From: Dentipellis sp. KUC8613
Lineage: Eukaryota > Basidiomycota > Agaricomycetes > Russulales > Hericiaceae
DNA: 64,000 bases
Direction of reading: 5' to 3'
Assembly: GCA_002286715.1 (NCBI GenBank)
Contig: NSJX01000010.1
Span: forward strand, 663,892-727,891
Both the position numbers and the translations under genes were made by a program. The notes beneath the pieces were generated by a model. It was not told the origin of the DNA, ran no database searches, and saw only the letters and a list, made by a program, of their open reading frames with translations. Shown piece after piece: positions 1 through 11,570 of this stretch. Numbering within the stretch: the first letter of the stretch is position 1; every line of letters starts with the position of its first letter.

Positions 1-1299
1 GGCTGGGGGGATGCGGAGCGGGGACTGGGGAGAGGGGACGACTGCGGGGGAGGGGACAGGGAAGAGGTGAGAGGGAGGGAGATTTGTGGGCGACGCGGGG
101 CGGAGGTGTCGAGGGGTTGGCTGGGAGGGGAGGGCGGCAGAGACACTGGGCCGTCGAACCGAGTCGACGGGGTGAATCGCACGCGGGGACCTGGCGCTGC
201 CGGGGCGGATATGGGGCTCGAGAGGACGCTGTCCATCGAGCTCTGGGAATGCTGGCTGGGCCTGCCTGGCGTCTGACTGCGCAGGGACAACGGCGGGGTC
301 GGGGTGCTCGGAGCGCTGGACATGCTGACGTTGCTACTGCCGAACATATCGCTGAGGGAGCCTCCGCTGCCCGTGCGGGTGTCGAGCGAGTCGGTGGTGC
401 GCGGATACCCGGCGATGGGGGTGACGCTTCGCGAGCTTTCGTCCAGGTCGACCGAAGACGGGGCCGGGCTCCGTGCAAACCTACCTGCGATGGGGAGTGG
501 GACATTGTGCATCGCCGGGATCGGTGGGACGGCAGGAGGGCCCGAGTCGACGGGGCTGCCGGCAGACTTTTTGGACTTGGAGCCAAGGCGGAAGAAAGAA
601 CGTTTCTTCTTGCCGCCAGAAGCCTCAGAGAGGTAACCTCCGTCCGAGGTGTCGTATCCGTCGTCGTCCTTCTTGCTCTTCTTGTCCTTCTTCGACTTTT
701 TCTTCTTCATGCCGGAGAGGTGCTCACCGTCGCTCTCCATCTCGGTCTCTGCACCATCGGTATCCTTTCCCTTCTTACTCTTCTTCTCCTTTTCCTTTTT
801 CTTCGCCTTGTCCTTCTTCCCACTCTCGCTCATGTATCCGCCATCGCTCTCATAGCCATCTTTGCGCGCCTTGCGCAGTTTGGACTTGGGTGCGGGTTTG
901 GCAGGAGATGGGGCAGGCGAAATACGCGCGTCTTGAGGGTGTGCGATGTGCGCCTTCCACTCCTCAGTGTATGCGGTGTCTGGACGGCCAGTTACGGTGG
1001 GTAAAGAGAACGAAGGCGAAGATTCTTCGGAGGTGGTGGATGCATTTGTCAATGCAGGCGTTGGCGCATGCTACCGACCGAATTCGTTCGACAATGATTC
1101 GACTTGTGAGCGCACAGGAAGAGAATCAAGAAACGAGAATACTTGCCTCGAGCTCGTCCTCATCCTCTTCTGCAACCGAGTTGAACATCCAATTCTCCAC
1201 AGTGCGACTGGTGCCAAAGCCAAGCTGCAGAGCTGCATCAAGCACCGAAGCACGCAGCGCGTTTGAGTCACGACTGTAAGGCTCATTGGCAGTAGCCAT
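1..1299 (-). CDS. Hypothetical Ser/Pro/Lys-rich protein, 3' end cut by window edge
   Basis: I do not recognise this protein. The start ATG is at 1299 and the frame runs off the left edge, so the C-terminus is missing. The first exon encodes about 50 residues beginning MATANEPYSRDSNALRAS and ending in an acidic Glu/Asp stretch. Two short introns follow (donor near 1142; second near 1070-1025), then a long open exon. Around 540-900 it encodes repeated patterns of the type DGYESDGGYMSE and DGYDTSDGGYLSE separated by Lys-rich runs. Further on it becomes Ser/Pro-rich low complexity up to the edge. The D-G-Y-x-S-D-G-G-Y modules recur at least twice and could be phosphorylation-rich linkers. No transmembrane segment or catalytic motif is visible. 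The plus-strand reading frames here are shadows of this codon bias. Confidence 0.7.
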
Positions 1300-1753
1300 G
1301 CTTGCAAGAGTGCGTGCGTTGAAGGTGAGTGTGATTGTTGATATGAACGAATGGAAGGATGAAAGGACCGGCCAAGTGGAAGACAGGTGTGTGCCCTAAG
1401 ACAGCATGAAGGAGTGGAATGAGTGCTCTAGTCAACGCCAGCTGTTGTAAGAGTCTCGTCAAGAAAGCAAGCAGAGCTCCGAGCCCGAGGATGGTATCCA
1501 AGGTAAACAGGTGTTCCGGCGACTTCAAATTCGCATGCGCACCTCCTTGAGGCAGCGACTGCCTTTCTCGGTAAATCATCACGCCCATACTCGTTTATTA
1601 TCACAAACTTCCGTGAAATTATCCTTTACAAGACGTGTTTGTATCTACTAGTTTGTTGTACTCCTCCGAACTCGAAGAATTGTTGTGAGTTCACCCCATA
1701 ACGCCACGCACGTCGGCTTGGCGCGACATAGGCACTTGAGCCACCAGCTCAGC
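1300..1753. other. Intergenic, no gene seen
   Basis: This gap lies between the start of the Ser/Lys-rich gene and the stop of the next minus-strand gene. The open frames in it are short and lack convincing splice partners. It probably holds the promoter and 5' UTR of the left gene. Confidence 0.5.
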
Positions 1754-2541
1754 CTAGCCTCTGGACCTATGCTTGTGATGGTCGCCTGGCATTTTATGTC
1801 CATGTAGGTCGGGGGATCCAGGCGCCAGCGGGGGCCGTTTCTTCCTAAGCACGTTAGGCCCTTGGGGTTTCTCAGGAATCTTTCTGTCCGAGTCCGACGC
1901 TGGCGTCCGGTGGTGCTTGCGTCCTGGCTCTGCGTTAGCATTGGACACAGGGTCGACAAAAACATAAGACTGGATCGACAAAGCAGAATCAGGACGCGTG
2001 GGCGAGGTGGGGGAACTTGGCTCCATGCGTGTTCCGGCGGCCCTGCCCGTGGTGTGGCGGCGGTGCCTCTTCTGCGCGGATTCATTGACCGGGGTTTCCA
2101 GGCGAGGTGTCACCAGCGAACTGTGTCGGGGTCGCCGGGGGATCTCTGGTTCTGCCTGCCGTCTGTGACTCTCGGAAGACTGAGATGAGAAGCAAGAATA
2201 ATAAACACGCTGTCTGTTCGAATCGGATTTGGTGTGGCAGGCGCTGTACTCACCCTCCTAGCACGGGATGCCTTTGCACCCGAATCTGTGTGGTGTTTGG
2301 CCTTGCTATCGTCCTTGTCAATGGGCGACTGGCCTTGCAGATCTTCCCAAAACAGAGAGCCATTTTCATGGACAGGATGGTGCCCGAGTTGCGTTGGTGC
2401 ATAGATCTGAAAGTCCGGCATAGAACATGAGCAACAGTTCAGATTTTTCTAATCGAGATACTGTTCATTGGTAACTATACTCACACGTATTCGCCCTTTG
2501 GGGATTGTTAGTTGTGTGCGATGTTCATCAGTTCTCGACAT
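1754..2541 (-). CDS. Hypothetical small basic protein, three exons
   Basis: I do not recognise this protein of roughly 220 residues. The start ATG at 2541 opens a short exon (MSRTDEHRTQLTIPKGRIR) ending at a GTGAGT donor near 2484. A second exon encodes IYAPTQLGHHPVHENG and ends at GTGAGT near 2251. A third exon begins after a CAG near 2186 and runs to the stop at 1754. Both introns are phase 0, and joining them keeps one open frame. The protein is Arg/Lys/His/Pro-rich, ends in a basic tail (GDHHKHRSRG), and has no signal peptide, membrane segment or known domain. It looks intrinsically disordered. The clean splice sites are the main argument that it is a real gene. Confidence 0.55.
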
Positions 2542-3026
2542 GACGGGAAGTGAGGAATGCGGCGCTCAGAGATGGGCTGATAAAGAACGACCCGACGCGT
2601 CGCAAGTTTCACTGAGGCTGTTTGTTCATATAACTCCTTATATATGCGCCAAGGCGTATGTTGTCTTCTGAGGCAATTGTTCCGAATTGGTTTGTACGGT
2701 CCCAGTGGTTGAGCATATCGAGTAGTCGTTGTGTTGAGAGGCGGCGATGGTGAGGAGCTGCTTCTTAAATCGTGAGACGCTTTCGTGCTTTCGTGAGCTG
2801 CCGTACCGACCACGAAGTACGTGAATAGAGTGTGTTCATTGAAGTCAGTGATATCTTGTAGGTGAGATGACTTACTATGGTAGAGCACTGGCAGGCCTGT
2901 GGCCAACCAGAGAAGTAAGTACTGCGACTGTCACGGTCATGATCGCGCACATTCATTTGCCGACGGATAAAAATACACGAGGTACAGTACATAAACAACC
3001 ACTTCTCTTCGTATCTAGCTCTTCAT
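2542..3026. other. Intergenic, no gene seen
   Basis: This gap lies upstream of the small basic protein gene and downstream of the GH5 gene. The 132-codon minus-strand frame here has no splice support. It likely holds the promoter of the basic protein and the 3' end of the GH5 transcript. Confidence 0.45.
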
Positions 3027-4716
3027 CTACTGCCCAGCAACCAAGGTCGCGTTATCTGTCAAAATCTTGTTCAACGAGTCGCGGTGCAAGCAATTCTCAA
3101 ACGCAAAGCTCTTCGCAATGGCGTCGATCTCCTCCTCGCTCTTTCCCCGGAAGTGCTCCGCCCACTCCTTGACGAGGAACTCGGACACGAGGATGTTGCG
3201 CGCGAGACGGCCGACGCGGTCGCTCAGCTTCCAGACGGGGTGCGGGTACAGGTTCTGGAACTTCTCTGGCACCTCCTTCTGGATGAGGTCGATGAGAGGC
3301 TGGTACACGTGCTGCACTTGCGAGACGTCGGCGCCCCAGGCGTCGACGGCGAGGCGGTGCTTCTTGGCGAGGAAGTCCTTGAAGAGGGTCATGTAGGACG
3401 TCGAGTGCGAGACGTGCACCATGCCCTGGAAGCCGATGTCCTTGTAGAGCCAGATCGACCAGCTCAAGCGATCCTAAAGCGACAGCTTGAGTATAATATC
3501 TAGGAAGGAGGGGAACGGCGGACCTTGTTATAGATGGACAGTTGGTCCTTCAACACCCTCAGCCTCTGCTCGTTAATCTCATCCGTCTTCGCGCCTTCGT
3601 ACTCCGTCCTCGCATACACAGGGCCCCACTCACCATTCCACACACAGAGACCATGGCTATCCATCCACTCCCTCTTCTTCTCGTAACTGCGCCTCAGCCG
3701 CCTCTGCTGCACCTCCGTGCTCGTATACGGCTCCGGCGCCGCGGGGAACCCAAAGACCGAATAATCGTGGATCGAGTACGCCACGTTGTCCCACTTCTTG
3801 TACACCTCGCCAAAGTGCGAAAAGTCGGACGCGAAGGTGTTCCCGTCGAAGTAGATCGCGTGGTCCGGGTCGATCGCGCGGATGGCCGCGTACACGCGGT
3901 CGTAGAACGCGATGACGCGCGTCTGCGTCGCGTCGGTCGGCTCGTTGAGCGGGTTGTAGCCCGCGATCCACTCGTTCTGCCGGTAGTGCTTCGCGAGCTC
4001 CTCCCAGAGCCATACGGAGCGGTCCTGGAAGTCCTTGTGCAGCCAGAAGTTGGCGATGTGCGTCCCCGCGTCGGCGTGCCAGTCTGTGTTCTGCCCGCCA
4101 GGTGCGGTGTGCAGGTCGAGGATGGTGTAGATCCCGTGCTTGGCGCACAGGTCGATGACCCGGTCGAGGTGCTTGAAGCCCTCGGGCTTCAGGACTCGGG
4201 GATTCAGGTCGTCTAGACAGGGCACATTAAAAAAGGGTATATAGACTACGGCGTTCGAATGCGTACCTTCAAAGTGACGGTAGTTGAATGGCAGACGGAT
4301 GCAATTGAGGCCGAGGCTCTTAAAGTAGGCAGCATCGGCGTCTTGGAAGAAATATTCGAGGAACTGTTAAAGCAGGTGTTAATAGTCAAAGGTATTCGAT
4401 TATTGTTCCACTGACCTTGTCGAAGAAGAGCTCAGACTTCTGGGGACCCACAACCTCAGCGAGACCTTCGCGGATTTGGAATTCACATCCAGGGTAACCT
4501 GAGAAAACGGTCAGGTCTAAATTTGAGTGCGCGATCGTTCATGTGCTACGAACCGGAGATGAAATTCTCCATGCTACGATCTAGTCAGAACAACGTTCCA
4601 AGCACGGCTGAAACACGAACTCACTTCATCCATCCACCCAAGCCCGCACCGCGCAGGATAATTTCGTTGCCATCCTTGTCGACGACTTTGGTGCCGGAGA
4701 CTTTGAGGAACGACAT
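3027..4716 (-). CDS. Glycoside hydrolase family 5 (GH5), exo-beta-glucanase/cellulase-like, intracellular type
   Basis: This is a (beta/alpha)8-barrel glycoside hydrolase of family GH5 that cleaves beta-linked glucans or glucosides with a retaining two-Glu mechanism. The protein starts MSFLKVSGTKVVDKDGNEI, then the signature LRGAGLGGWMNMENF. The acid/base Glu lies in GYNPLNEPTD and the nucleophile Glu in VWNGEWGPVYAR. An active-site His is suggested by LDLHTAPGGQN. At least four short introns interrupt it (for example near 3480-3520 and 4230-4265). The last exon encodes about 145 residues ending TLVAGQ. No signal peptide is visible at the chosen ATG (4716), so it is probably cytosolic rather than a secreted cellulase. 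The exact GH5 subfamily and substrate cannot be fixed by eye. Confidence 0.9.
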
Positions 4717-5582
4717 GGTGATGGTGATAGGAAACGTACAGAATTGGCGACTGCATCCGCACTGTTGACCCCGTCTTATATGCCTGGGGGGTAACGTATT
4801 CGGCGGGTGGTCATGAGGGCGGGATCGCAGGCCCGTCCGGAGCGAGCAAATCGATGTCGAGGATAGTCAGGGGAATCCCCGACATTTATCCGCCAAGGAG
4901 GGACGAGTGCTCCGTTCAGCGACGGAGCGTCAGCTGGAGGGTCCGGGCCGTAGCCTCTTTGGCAGAGTATGAGAGTCTCTCGGGAGCTGATGAGCATCTT
5001 CACCTCTTTGTCGAGACTTGCAGTTCGAAGAAGGTGCTAGAGTGACCGAAGGCACAGCTCGCGTCAGTGCAACTACTGAGCTAGGCGTAGCCGTCGTATC
5101 ATTCCTGATCACGTTCATGCATATAGATCAGGTCTGCTTGGATGTTCCCAAGCTGTCGCTTGAATGAGGTACGTTGTTGCCGATCAAGAGGGTCGGAGGT
5201 TGTACTACTTATGCGTATGTGCTACGGTATGACGCAGCCGTTCTCAGACCATGTGAGCTATAACTAAACATAGTTCAATTATACATCATGAGCGGCTTTC
5301 GCTGAATGAAATGTGTACAAGACTTACCGCATCATAAGTGTAGTATGTTCACGACAACGGGGGTCTTCAGGATGTTTTCCTGATCAAGGGCCTAGTGATC
5401 GAACGATCCACTCACAAATTCGGTCGACATCCAGGGATGGAATGACCTAACGAAATTGCAATTCTGCAAATAGCTTGAAGAAAAAACTGGCGATACATTT
5501 CGATCCGCAGCTGACATACAACAAATACTCCCTTCTATTCGTATCAACATCCACATCTGCTGACGTTCGGTCTGCGCCGCTT
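4717..5582. other. Intergenic, no gene seen
   Basis: About 0.87 kb lies between the GH5 start and the stop of the acireductone dioxygenase gene. Only short frames without splice support occur. The part near 4720-4850 should contain the GH5 promoter. Confidence 0.45.
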
Positions 5583-6303
5583 CTACGCAGCGGCGGTGAC
5601 CGAACGAACGTACTCCAAGCGATAGGGGTTCTGTTCCGTCTCGGCGCTGCGGTTGTGAGGCGTCCACTTGGGCTCCTCCTAGATAATTGTCAATTGGACA
5701 TCCTCCGCTGATGGAAGGCTGAAACAAACCTTGAAGAGACGGAGGGCCTTGATGCGGTTGAGCTCATCGAGGGTGAAACGATGATAGATGCCGGACGGGA
5801 TGACAAGGAGATCACCGGGCAGGATGTGGATGCGGATCCACTCGTCCGTAGGGAGCTCTGCATGCACCTATCGGTCACATGTATCAACACGAAAAAAAAA
5901 TCAGACTACATACCACGAACGTCGAAGAAGCCTGCGCCGTCGAGGATGTAACGAATCTCCTCATCTTCGTGGAGGTGCCTGTACGTGTCGGGGAAGCCAA
6001 TCAGCGGGCTCGGATTTCCTTGATCTAGCCTCATGAGCAGACTCACTCTTCGAAGAACGACTTGAGCTTGGACTCGTAAAGATCGCCGAGGCCCTCGCGA
6101 GTGACGTTAATTGTATCGCGGTTCTTGTAGGACCGTTCGGTAGCTACGGCGTCAATCTGCGCTTCCCAACCACCGGGAGTGTCGATGGGAATCTTCCAGT
6201 GCAGAACGCCCAGGCCGCGAAGGTGTTCCTCGGAAACGGCACGACCAGAGTCGTGAAGGAGGCGCTGGTCACCGGGAGCGTTGTCGAAGTAGTATGCTCG
6301 CAT
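5583..6303 (-). CDS. ADI1: Acireductone dioxygenase (methionine salvage)
   Basis: This cupin enzyme oxidises acireductone (1,2-dihydroxy-3-keto-5-methylthiopentene) to the 2-keto acid precursor of methionine plus formate, using Fe2+ in the methionine salvage pathway. The spliced product is about 181 residues and begins [17 protein letters not shown]. Metal ligands are H87, H89 and E93 in [10 protein letters not shown] and H133 in IYHRFT, the canonical set. The fourth exon ends RSVTAAA. Four exons fit. One 3' splice site deserves attention: the nearest AG breaks the frame, but the next one (CAG at about 5861) gives FFDVRELPTDEW, matching the family. Length and motifs are those of a normal ARD. 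It is divergent from the Noc1 gene and shares a 344 bp upstream region with it. Confidence 0.95.
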
Positions 6304-6647
6304 TTTGCTGGTGAGAGGAGGGTTGAGAGGAGGTGCACATGCTGCTGTGCGGACCCTCGGCTTTTATCAGGAAAAGCTTGCGCAACATGTCATCAGCCGT
6401 TTCCACAGTTAAGTCACCGGACTTTTCACGTGATATACACGTGATTTGAAATTATTCCTCCCTTGGAAATTCGAATTTCGTCTGTATATTGGCCGTCCTC
6501 CTGCCTTGTCGCGTCTTCGCCTAACTACTCGCCTTGAGACAGGCGAGTAACCACAACTAATAGCTGACTACGTGCAGGTTTCTTCTGGAAGCTTCAGCTT
6601 CGAACTCTGAGGTAGCTTGAAGCTTGAAGTTAGTGGGTTTTACCGCA
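6304..6647. promoter_or_regulatory. Shared upstream region of divergent ADI1 and NOC1 genes
   Basis: This 344 bp gap separates the ATG of acireductone dioxygenase (minus) and the ATG of Noc1/Mak21 (plus), so it must contain both promoters. No clear TATA box was seen for either gene. An in-frame ATG at 6624 also exists upstream of the chosen Noc1 start. Confidence 0.5.
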
Positions 6648-9600
6648 ATGGCGCGTCTCCGCAAGGACAAGGGCGAAAAGACCAAGATAACGGAACCCCA
6701 AAGCCGCCCAGCGGATGATAAGCCAAAGACCCACAAAAAGACCAAGAAGAGCGGTAAGGATCTCAAGTCTCAGGTCCTCGCACTCGGGGGCGACGAACGG
6801 GATGTGGAACTGTTGAAGGGCGTTGACGCGAATGAGAGTGTTGTTCAGGGCTCAGAAAAAGTTGACGTGCGTGTCGTTATCTCTATGCCGGATCCTCTAG
6901 TCGTATTCACCTGGGACTTTCAGAAATCCCTGTCGAAAGATGTCTCGAAGTTCCTCAAAGAGCTCAATCTCGCGCCAGCCGATGCAAGCGGCATGTCTGC
7001 TGACGCAGGCAAGAAAAGCAAAAAAGACAAGTCGAGTAAGTCGAAGAAGGATGCCGCAAAAGATACCGCCTCGGCCAAGTCAGAGCGCGACGTGAAGGCA
7101 AAGCCGAAGGAAAAACGCGCTGCCTACACGGCAGATCCGTCTTCCTCCACCTCCCCCCAAAAGCAGTCTGCGAAGCCACAAAAACAAAAGCAGAAGGCCA
7201 AACCAGAGCCAACACCTCTGCCTACATCCACCATTCTCGATGCCCCTGCGTCCAGCTCCTCTAGTGTCAAGCTCCCACCGTCGCCGCACTGGTATACACT
7301 TCTGCCCGCCCTTTCGGCCACCACAGATGTTCCAACCCCCACTCCGACTCAACTGAATACCCTTACTTCTCGTGCCTCTTCCCTCCTCGCCTCGCTCGCG
7401 CCGGCACCTAGCACCGGATCCGCGTCCGACGCGGCCTTCCTCAAATCGATCCTGTCGGGCGGAACACTTAGTGATCGGTTGAGTGCACTCACGCTGATGG
7501 CGCAGGGGAGTCCGATCCACAATACACGCGCCCTCGACGCGTTGCGCAATATGGCGGAACGCGGCAAGGGTGGAGGCGGCGGAGGTGGAGGTGGAGGTGG
7601 AGAGGGCCCAAAGGCCGGTGGACGTGAGGAACGGCTCAAAGCTGTGCGCGCAATCGTCGATTGGTGGGTCGGCGGCGGTGCACCGGAGCGTAAGCTGAGG
7701 TACGTGCTCTGCGATCGTCTACGCAATTTTGGCGTTCATCGTGATTTAGGTACTTCCGGGACCAGCCTCTGCTTCATCCTGAGGTGACGAATGAGTATCT
7801 TCTGGTGTGGTACTTTGAGGATTGGCTCAAGAAGTATTTCTTTGCTATCCTGCAAGTGCTTGAGGTACGCATCTCGGGCCTGTAGTCGTAGATTACTTCT
7901 CATTTATTCATCATAGGCTCTATCCCTCGACCCGCTACCGTATGTGCGTACACAGGCACTAAGCCTGATCGCGACGCTTCTCCGTGAGAAGCCAGAGCAA
8001 GAGCACAATCTCCTGCGGTTACTCGTCAATAAGCTTGTACGTATACTTCGCCACACACCTCTGCTCTACTGACATTCTCGTCTCAGGGGGACACTGAGAA
8101 GTCGATAGCGGCTCGCGCGTCGTATCACCTCCTGCAACTCCTGCAGGCCCACCCACGGATGAAACAAATCGTCATCCGCGAAACGACAGCGCTGATCCTT
8201 CGCCCGACATCATCCACATCCGCCACCGCCCTGCAACAACCATCCACCTCCGCGCCGAAACCGAAAATGCATATCAAGTTTGATGACGACGACGTGCCCG
8301 CCAAGAAGGGCCCCGCAAAGCACGAGAAGCCAAAGCTCACGCCAGCGCAGGTGCACGCGCGGTACTACGCGGCGATCACGTTCAACCAGATCGTGCTTGG
8401 TCCCGAGGAGCCGGACCGTGCGGCGGCGCGGATGCTGCTCGATGTGTACTTCTCGCTGTTCCGGGAGGTGGTGGGCGAGCGCGAGGAGGCGGCTCCCCCG
8501 CCGGAAACCAATGACGAGCCTGCGTCTGATGTCGAAGAGGAGGAGTCCGGGAAGGGTGGGAAGGGAAAGGGGAAAGGGAAGTCTAAGAGCAAGGAGAAGC
8601 AGGCGATGAAGAAGAAAGAGGTGAAGGGTGCGGCTGGGTTTGCAGAGGTGCAGGATGAGCACTCGAGGCTCGTGAGCGCCATCCTGACGGGTGTGAATCG
8701 CGCGTTACCCTTTGCACGTCTCGGTGGCGGGGATGTCGAGTATGTCTGTTTTCCTTCCACTTTAGCAAGTGCTTACCCTAGTCTACTAAAGGTTCGATCG
8801 GCACATGGACACGCTGTTCCTCATCACGCATACCTCGACGTTCAACATCACACTGCAAGCACTGACGCTCATCCAACAGATCGTCGCCGCCCTGCCCGCT
8901 TCGCCCCCTCTCCCCGTCACTGCGCGCTACTTCCGCACACTATACGGATCGCTCCTGGACCCGCGCCTGTTCGGCACCGCGAAACAGGCTTTGTACCTCA
9001 ATTTGCTGTTCAAGAGCATGAAGAGTGACCCGAATGCGGAGCGCGTGAAGGCATTCGTCAAGCGGTTTTGCCAGGTCCTGGCGAATGGCTTTGGCGGGAC
9101 GGAGTTTGTTGCCGGTGGGCTTTGGCTCTTGGGAGAGGTGAGCATTCCGCAAATCCATGCCATCGGGCGAAACTGATCGATTCCAAAGTTGTTCAACACT
9201 GTACCCGGACTTCGTGATATGGTTGACAAACCGCCCAAAGTTAACGAAGGGGAAGCCTATGATCCTCGCAAACGGGATCCGCAATATGCACATGCGTCCT
9301 CTTCTCCCCTCTGGGAGCTCGTACGTGATGCCTCCTACCGTCTACATCCCATGACTGACGAATTCCTTCAGACTCCACTCCTTCATCACTACCACCCGAC
9401 AATCTCCCTCCTCGCGCGCCAGCTGCTCACGCGTGCGCCGCTCACCACAAGCCCGGACCTCGCCCTGCACACACTTGCGCACTTCCTGGACCGCTTCGTG
9501 TACAAGAACCCGAAGAAGCCGGCGACGCGTGGCTCGAGCGCTATGCAGCCTGCAGCGGCCGCGGGCGACGGGACCGCCGTGCGGAGGGTCCGCGGCGACG

Positions 9601-10420
9601 TGCAGGAGCGCCCTGTGAATGAAGAGGGGTGGTGGAAACGCAGTGCAGCGAGTGTGCCGGCGGACCAGGTGTGTATCTTTTCAGACTGTATTTGGGCGGT
9701 CTGTTAATTCCGGCTTGCAGATGTTCTTCCACAAGTACTTCTCCCAGAAGCATGAGCGCGAGCAGGCGATGGCGGCGAAGGTCAAGAAGAGGAAGGGTAA
9801 GGGCGAGGAGGACGAGGACGAAGATGTGGATGATGTTGATGCGGATGTGGACATGCAAGAGGAGGATGGCGAAGAGGGTGAGGAGGATGAGGATGAAGAT
9901 AGTGCTGCGGAGGACGAGATCTGGAAGGTGAGGGTTTCTTACCTGACGCTCAGAAAATTCTTCAGAGCGATTACTGACGCCGTTATATTCGTAGGCGATG
10001 AAGGCGAGCATGCCAGAGCTCGGGGGTGACGCTGATGAAGATGATGATCTGTCCGACGACATACCCTCGGGACTTGACGCAAGTGACTCGGAGGAGGATG
10101 AGGATGCCGAGTCCGAAGCTGATGAAGAGGTCGACGAAGAGGGCGGCGAAGACGATGCATTCTCGCTCGCGGAAGGTTCTGATGCCGATGACCTCCTCTC
10201 CCTGGATGCAGATGCACCTAGCGGCCTCATCGACTACGACGGCTCTGATGCAAGTGCAGACGAAAACGAGGAGTGGAGCGGGTTCGGCGATGCGAAACGG
10301 AAGCGCGGGAAGGACGAAGAGAAGGGTGGGAAGAAGAAGAAGCTGCGTTCCCTGCCGACATTCGCAAGCTATGAGGACTATGCGAAGATGATTGAGGATG
10401 CTCAAGAGGACAATGTTTAG
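6648..10420 (+). CDS. MAK21: Noc1/Mak21 family ribosome biogenesis factor (CCAAT-binding factor domain, CEBPZ-like)
   Basis: Members of this family form the Noc1-Noc2 complex that escorts early 60S pre-ribosomal particles in the nucleolus. The chosen start gives MARLRKDKGEKTK, a Lys-rich nucleolar-type N-terminus; an ATG 24 bp upstream is possible. A conserved motif after the first intron reads YFRDQPLLHPEVTNEYLL and is followed by LPYVRTQALSLIATLLREKP and LVNKLGDTEKSIAARASYHL, hallmarks of the family. The central CBF domain includes ARYFRTLYGSLLDPRLFGTA and KQALYLNLLFKSMK. The C-terminus is strongly acidic (Asp/Glu/Ser runs from about 9790 to 10290) and ends SLPTFASYEDYAKMIEDAQE plus DNV. 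Roughly nine short introns are needed. A Gly run near 7575-7600 is coded by GGTGGAGG-type repeats. Confidence 0.93.
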
Positions 10421-10818
10421 GTGACATGCATGGGGACTGCAGTTCAATATCTCTCAGTATATGCATTGTGGTGTCTGATTTTCAGCAAGGATCAGTGAAA
10501 TTCACCCTAGCCAATATACTGTGTCATGGCATAGTTTCAATTGACTTCTCAACCATGAAGTACTTCAGGTTAAATCACTGTTAGTCACATGGATGACAGG
10601 TCATCTATACTGACAGGTTTCTCCTTGAAGGAGTACTGACAATTTTCTTTGTTCATGGTCCTTCTTGTTTACAATTGTCTCTGATACAAAGTCATAGGAT
10701 AGATGTTGGCATGTCTACATGTGCAACATAGAGGAATAATGCAGAGAATAAATGTGTACAAACCAAGAAGATATATACCTGAAAATCAATAACAGGATCT
10801 GCATGTGGTCTGTGTTCT
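10421..10818. other. CpG-free intergenic stretch (3' flank of two convergent genes)
   Basis: No gene is seen between the Noc1 stop and the stop of the convergent minus-strand gene. The stretch is AT-rich and I find no CpG in it, although the Noc1 exons just to the left are CpG-rich. It is the left part of the CpG-depleted island described separately. Confidence 0.6.
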
Positions 10819-11570
10819 CTATACTACATCAGCAGCATCCTTCAATTTCCCATACAGGCTCCCAACATGTTGCCACCATCTCTTCTGAAGAGCCTCCTCA
10901 TTCCTGTATTTAGAAAGTAACTCATCCCATGGCCCCAATTGCTACAGAATTGACTGGTCAGCAAAGCAATGTTTTATGATTATGTTCAAGCTACTCACAC
11001 TGAATATTTGGGGTGAATGCTTCAAAATTTCTAGAAGTTCTTCTGCTTTTGCACTGTAGAGTGTTAGTTTGCAAGCTATAGGAAAGTAAGATACACATAC
11101 TCTTTGGTATGTGGAGGGACCTTATCTACAGCTTGCAATACATCTTGATCTTGGGTAGATGGTGTTTGGGTGTTAGCAGCATTTAGAAGCTCCATCATAA
11201 ATTTGCAGTTGTAATATGTATCATGTTTCTGAGAGAAAAGACTCTCTGGTGAATGCACTGATTTTGGCAAGATGATGGGTAAGATTTCATGAATAAAAGA
11301 TACCCATATAGCTTTGTCATATAGTTTCTCCTTCTTTGATATGTAGAAATGTCTAAACAAGTCACACCATATTATTACTGTTGTTGAAGAATCATGAAGT
11401 CCTTTTCTGTGCATAATCACTGTAATACCATCCTTCACTACATTCAGATAGAGTTTCATATGATCTGATCTCCATATAAATTCGATCAAATTGGTAGGTG
11501 GATTTTTATATCTGAGAATGTTATGGTATATGAATCCTTCAACAGATCCATTCCCTCCATGCTCTGGTCA
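10430..11570. other. CpG-depleted AT-rich island 1
   Basis: Reading line by line, I find one CpG (about 11481) in 10441-11570, while sequence on both sides is full of CpG. The right boundary is sharp, near 11575. The island covers the 3' exons of a minus-strand gene and about 390 bp beyond its stop. TG and CA are abundant, as expected if methylated cytosines in CpG were lost by deamination. Confidence 0.8.

Noticed and set aside
84..1004. 306-codon plus-strand frame at the left edge
   Set aside because: The minus strand gives a better spliced gene with repeated DGYxSDGGY modules; the plus frame is its shadow.
10430..11570. AT-rich island 1 as a transposable element
   Set aside because: No terminal repeats, target-site duplication or transposase/reverse transcriptase motif was found; exons with proper splice sites are present instead.
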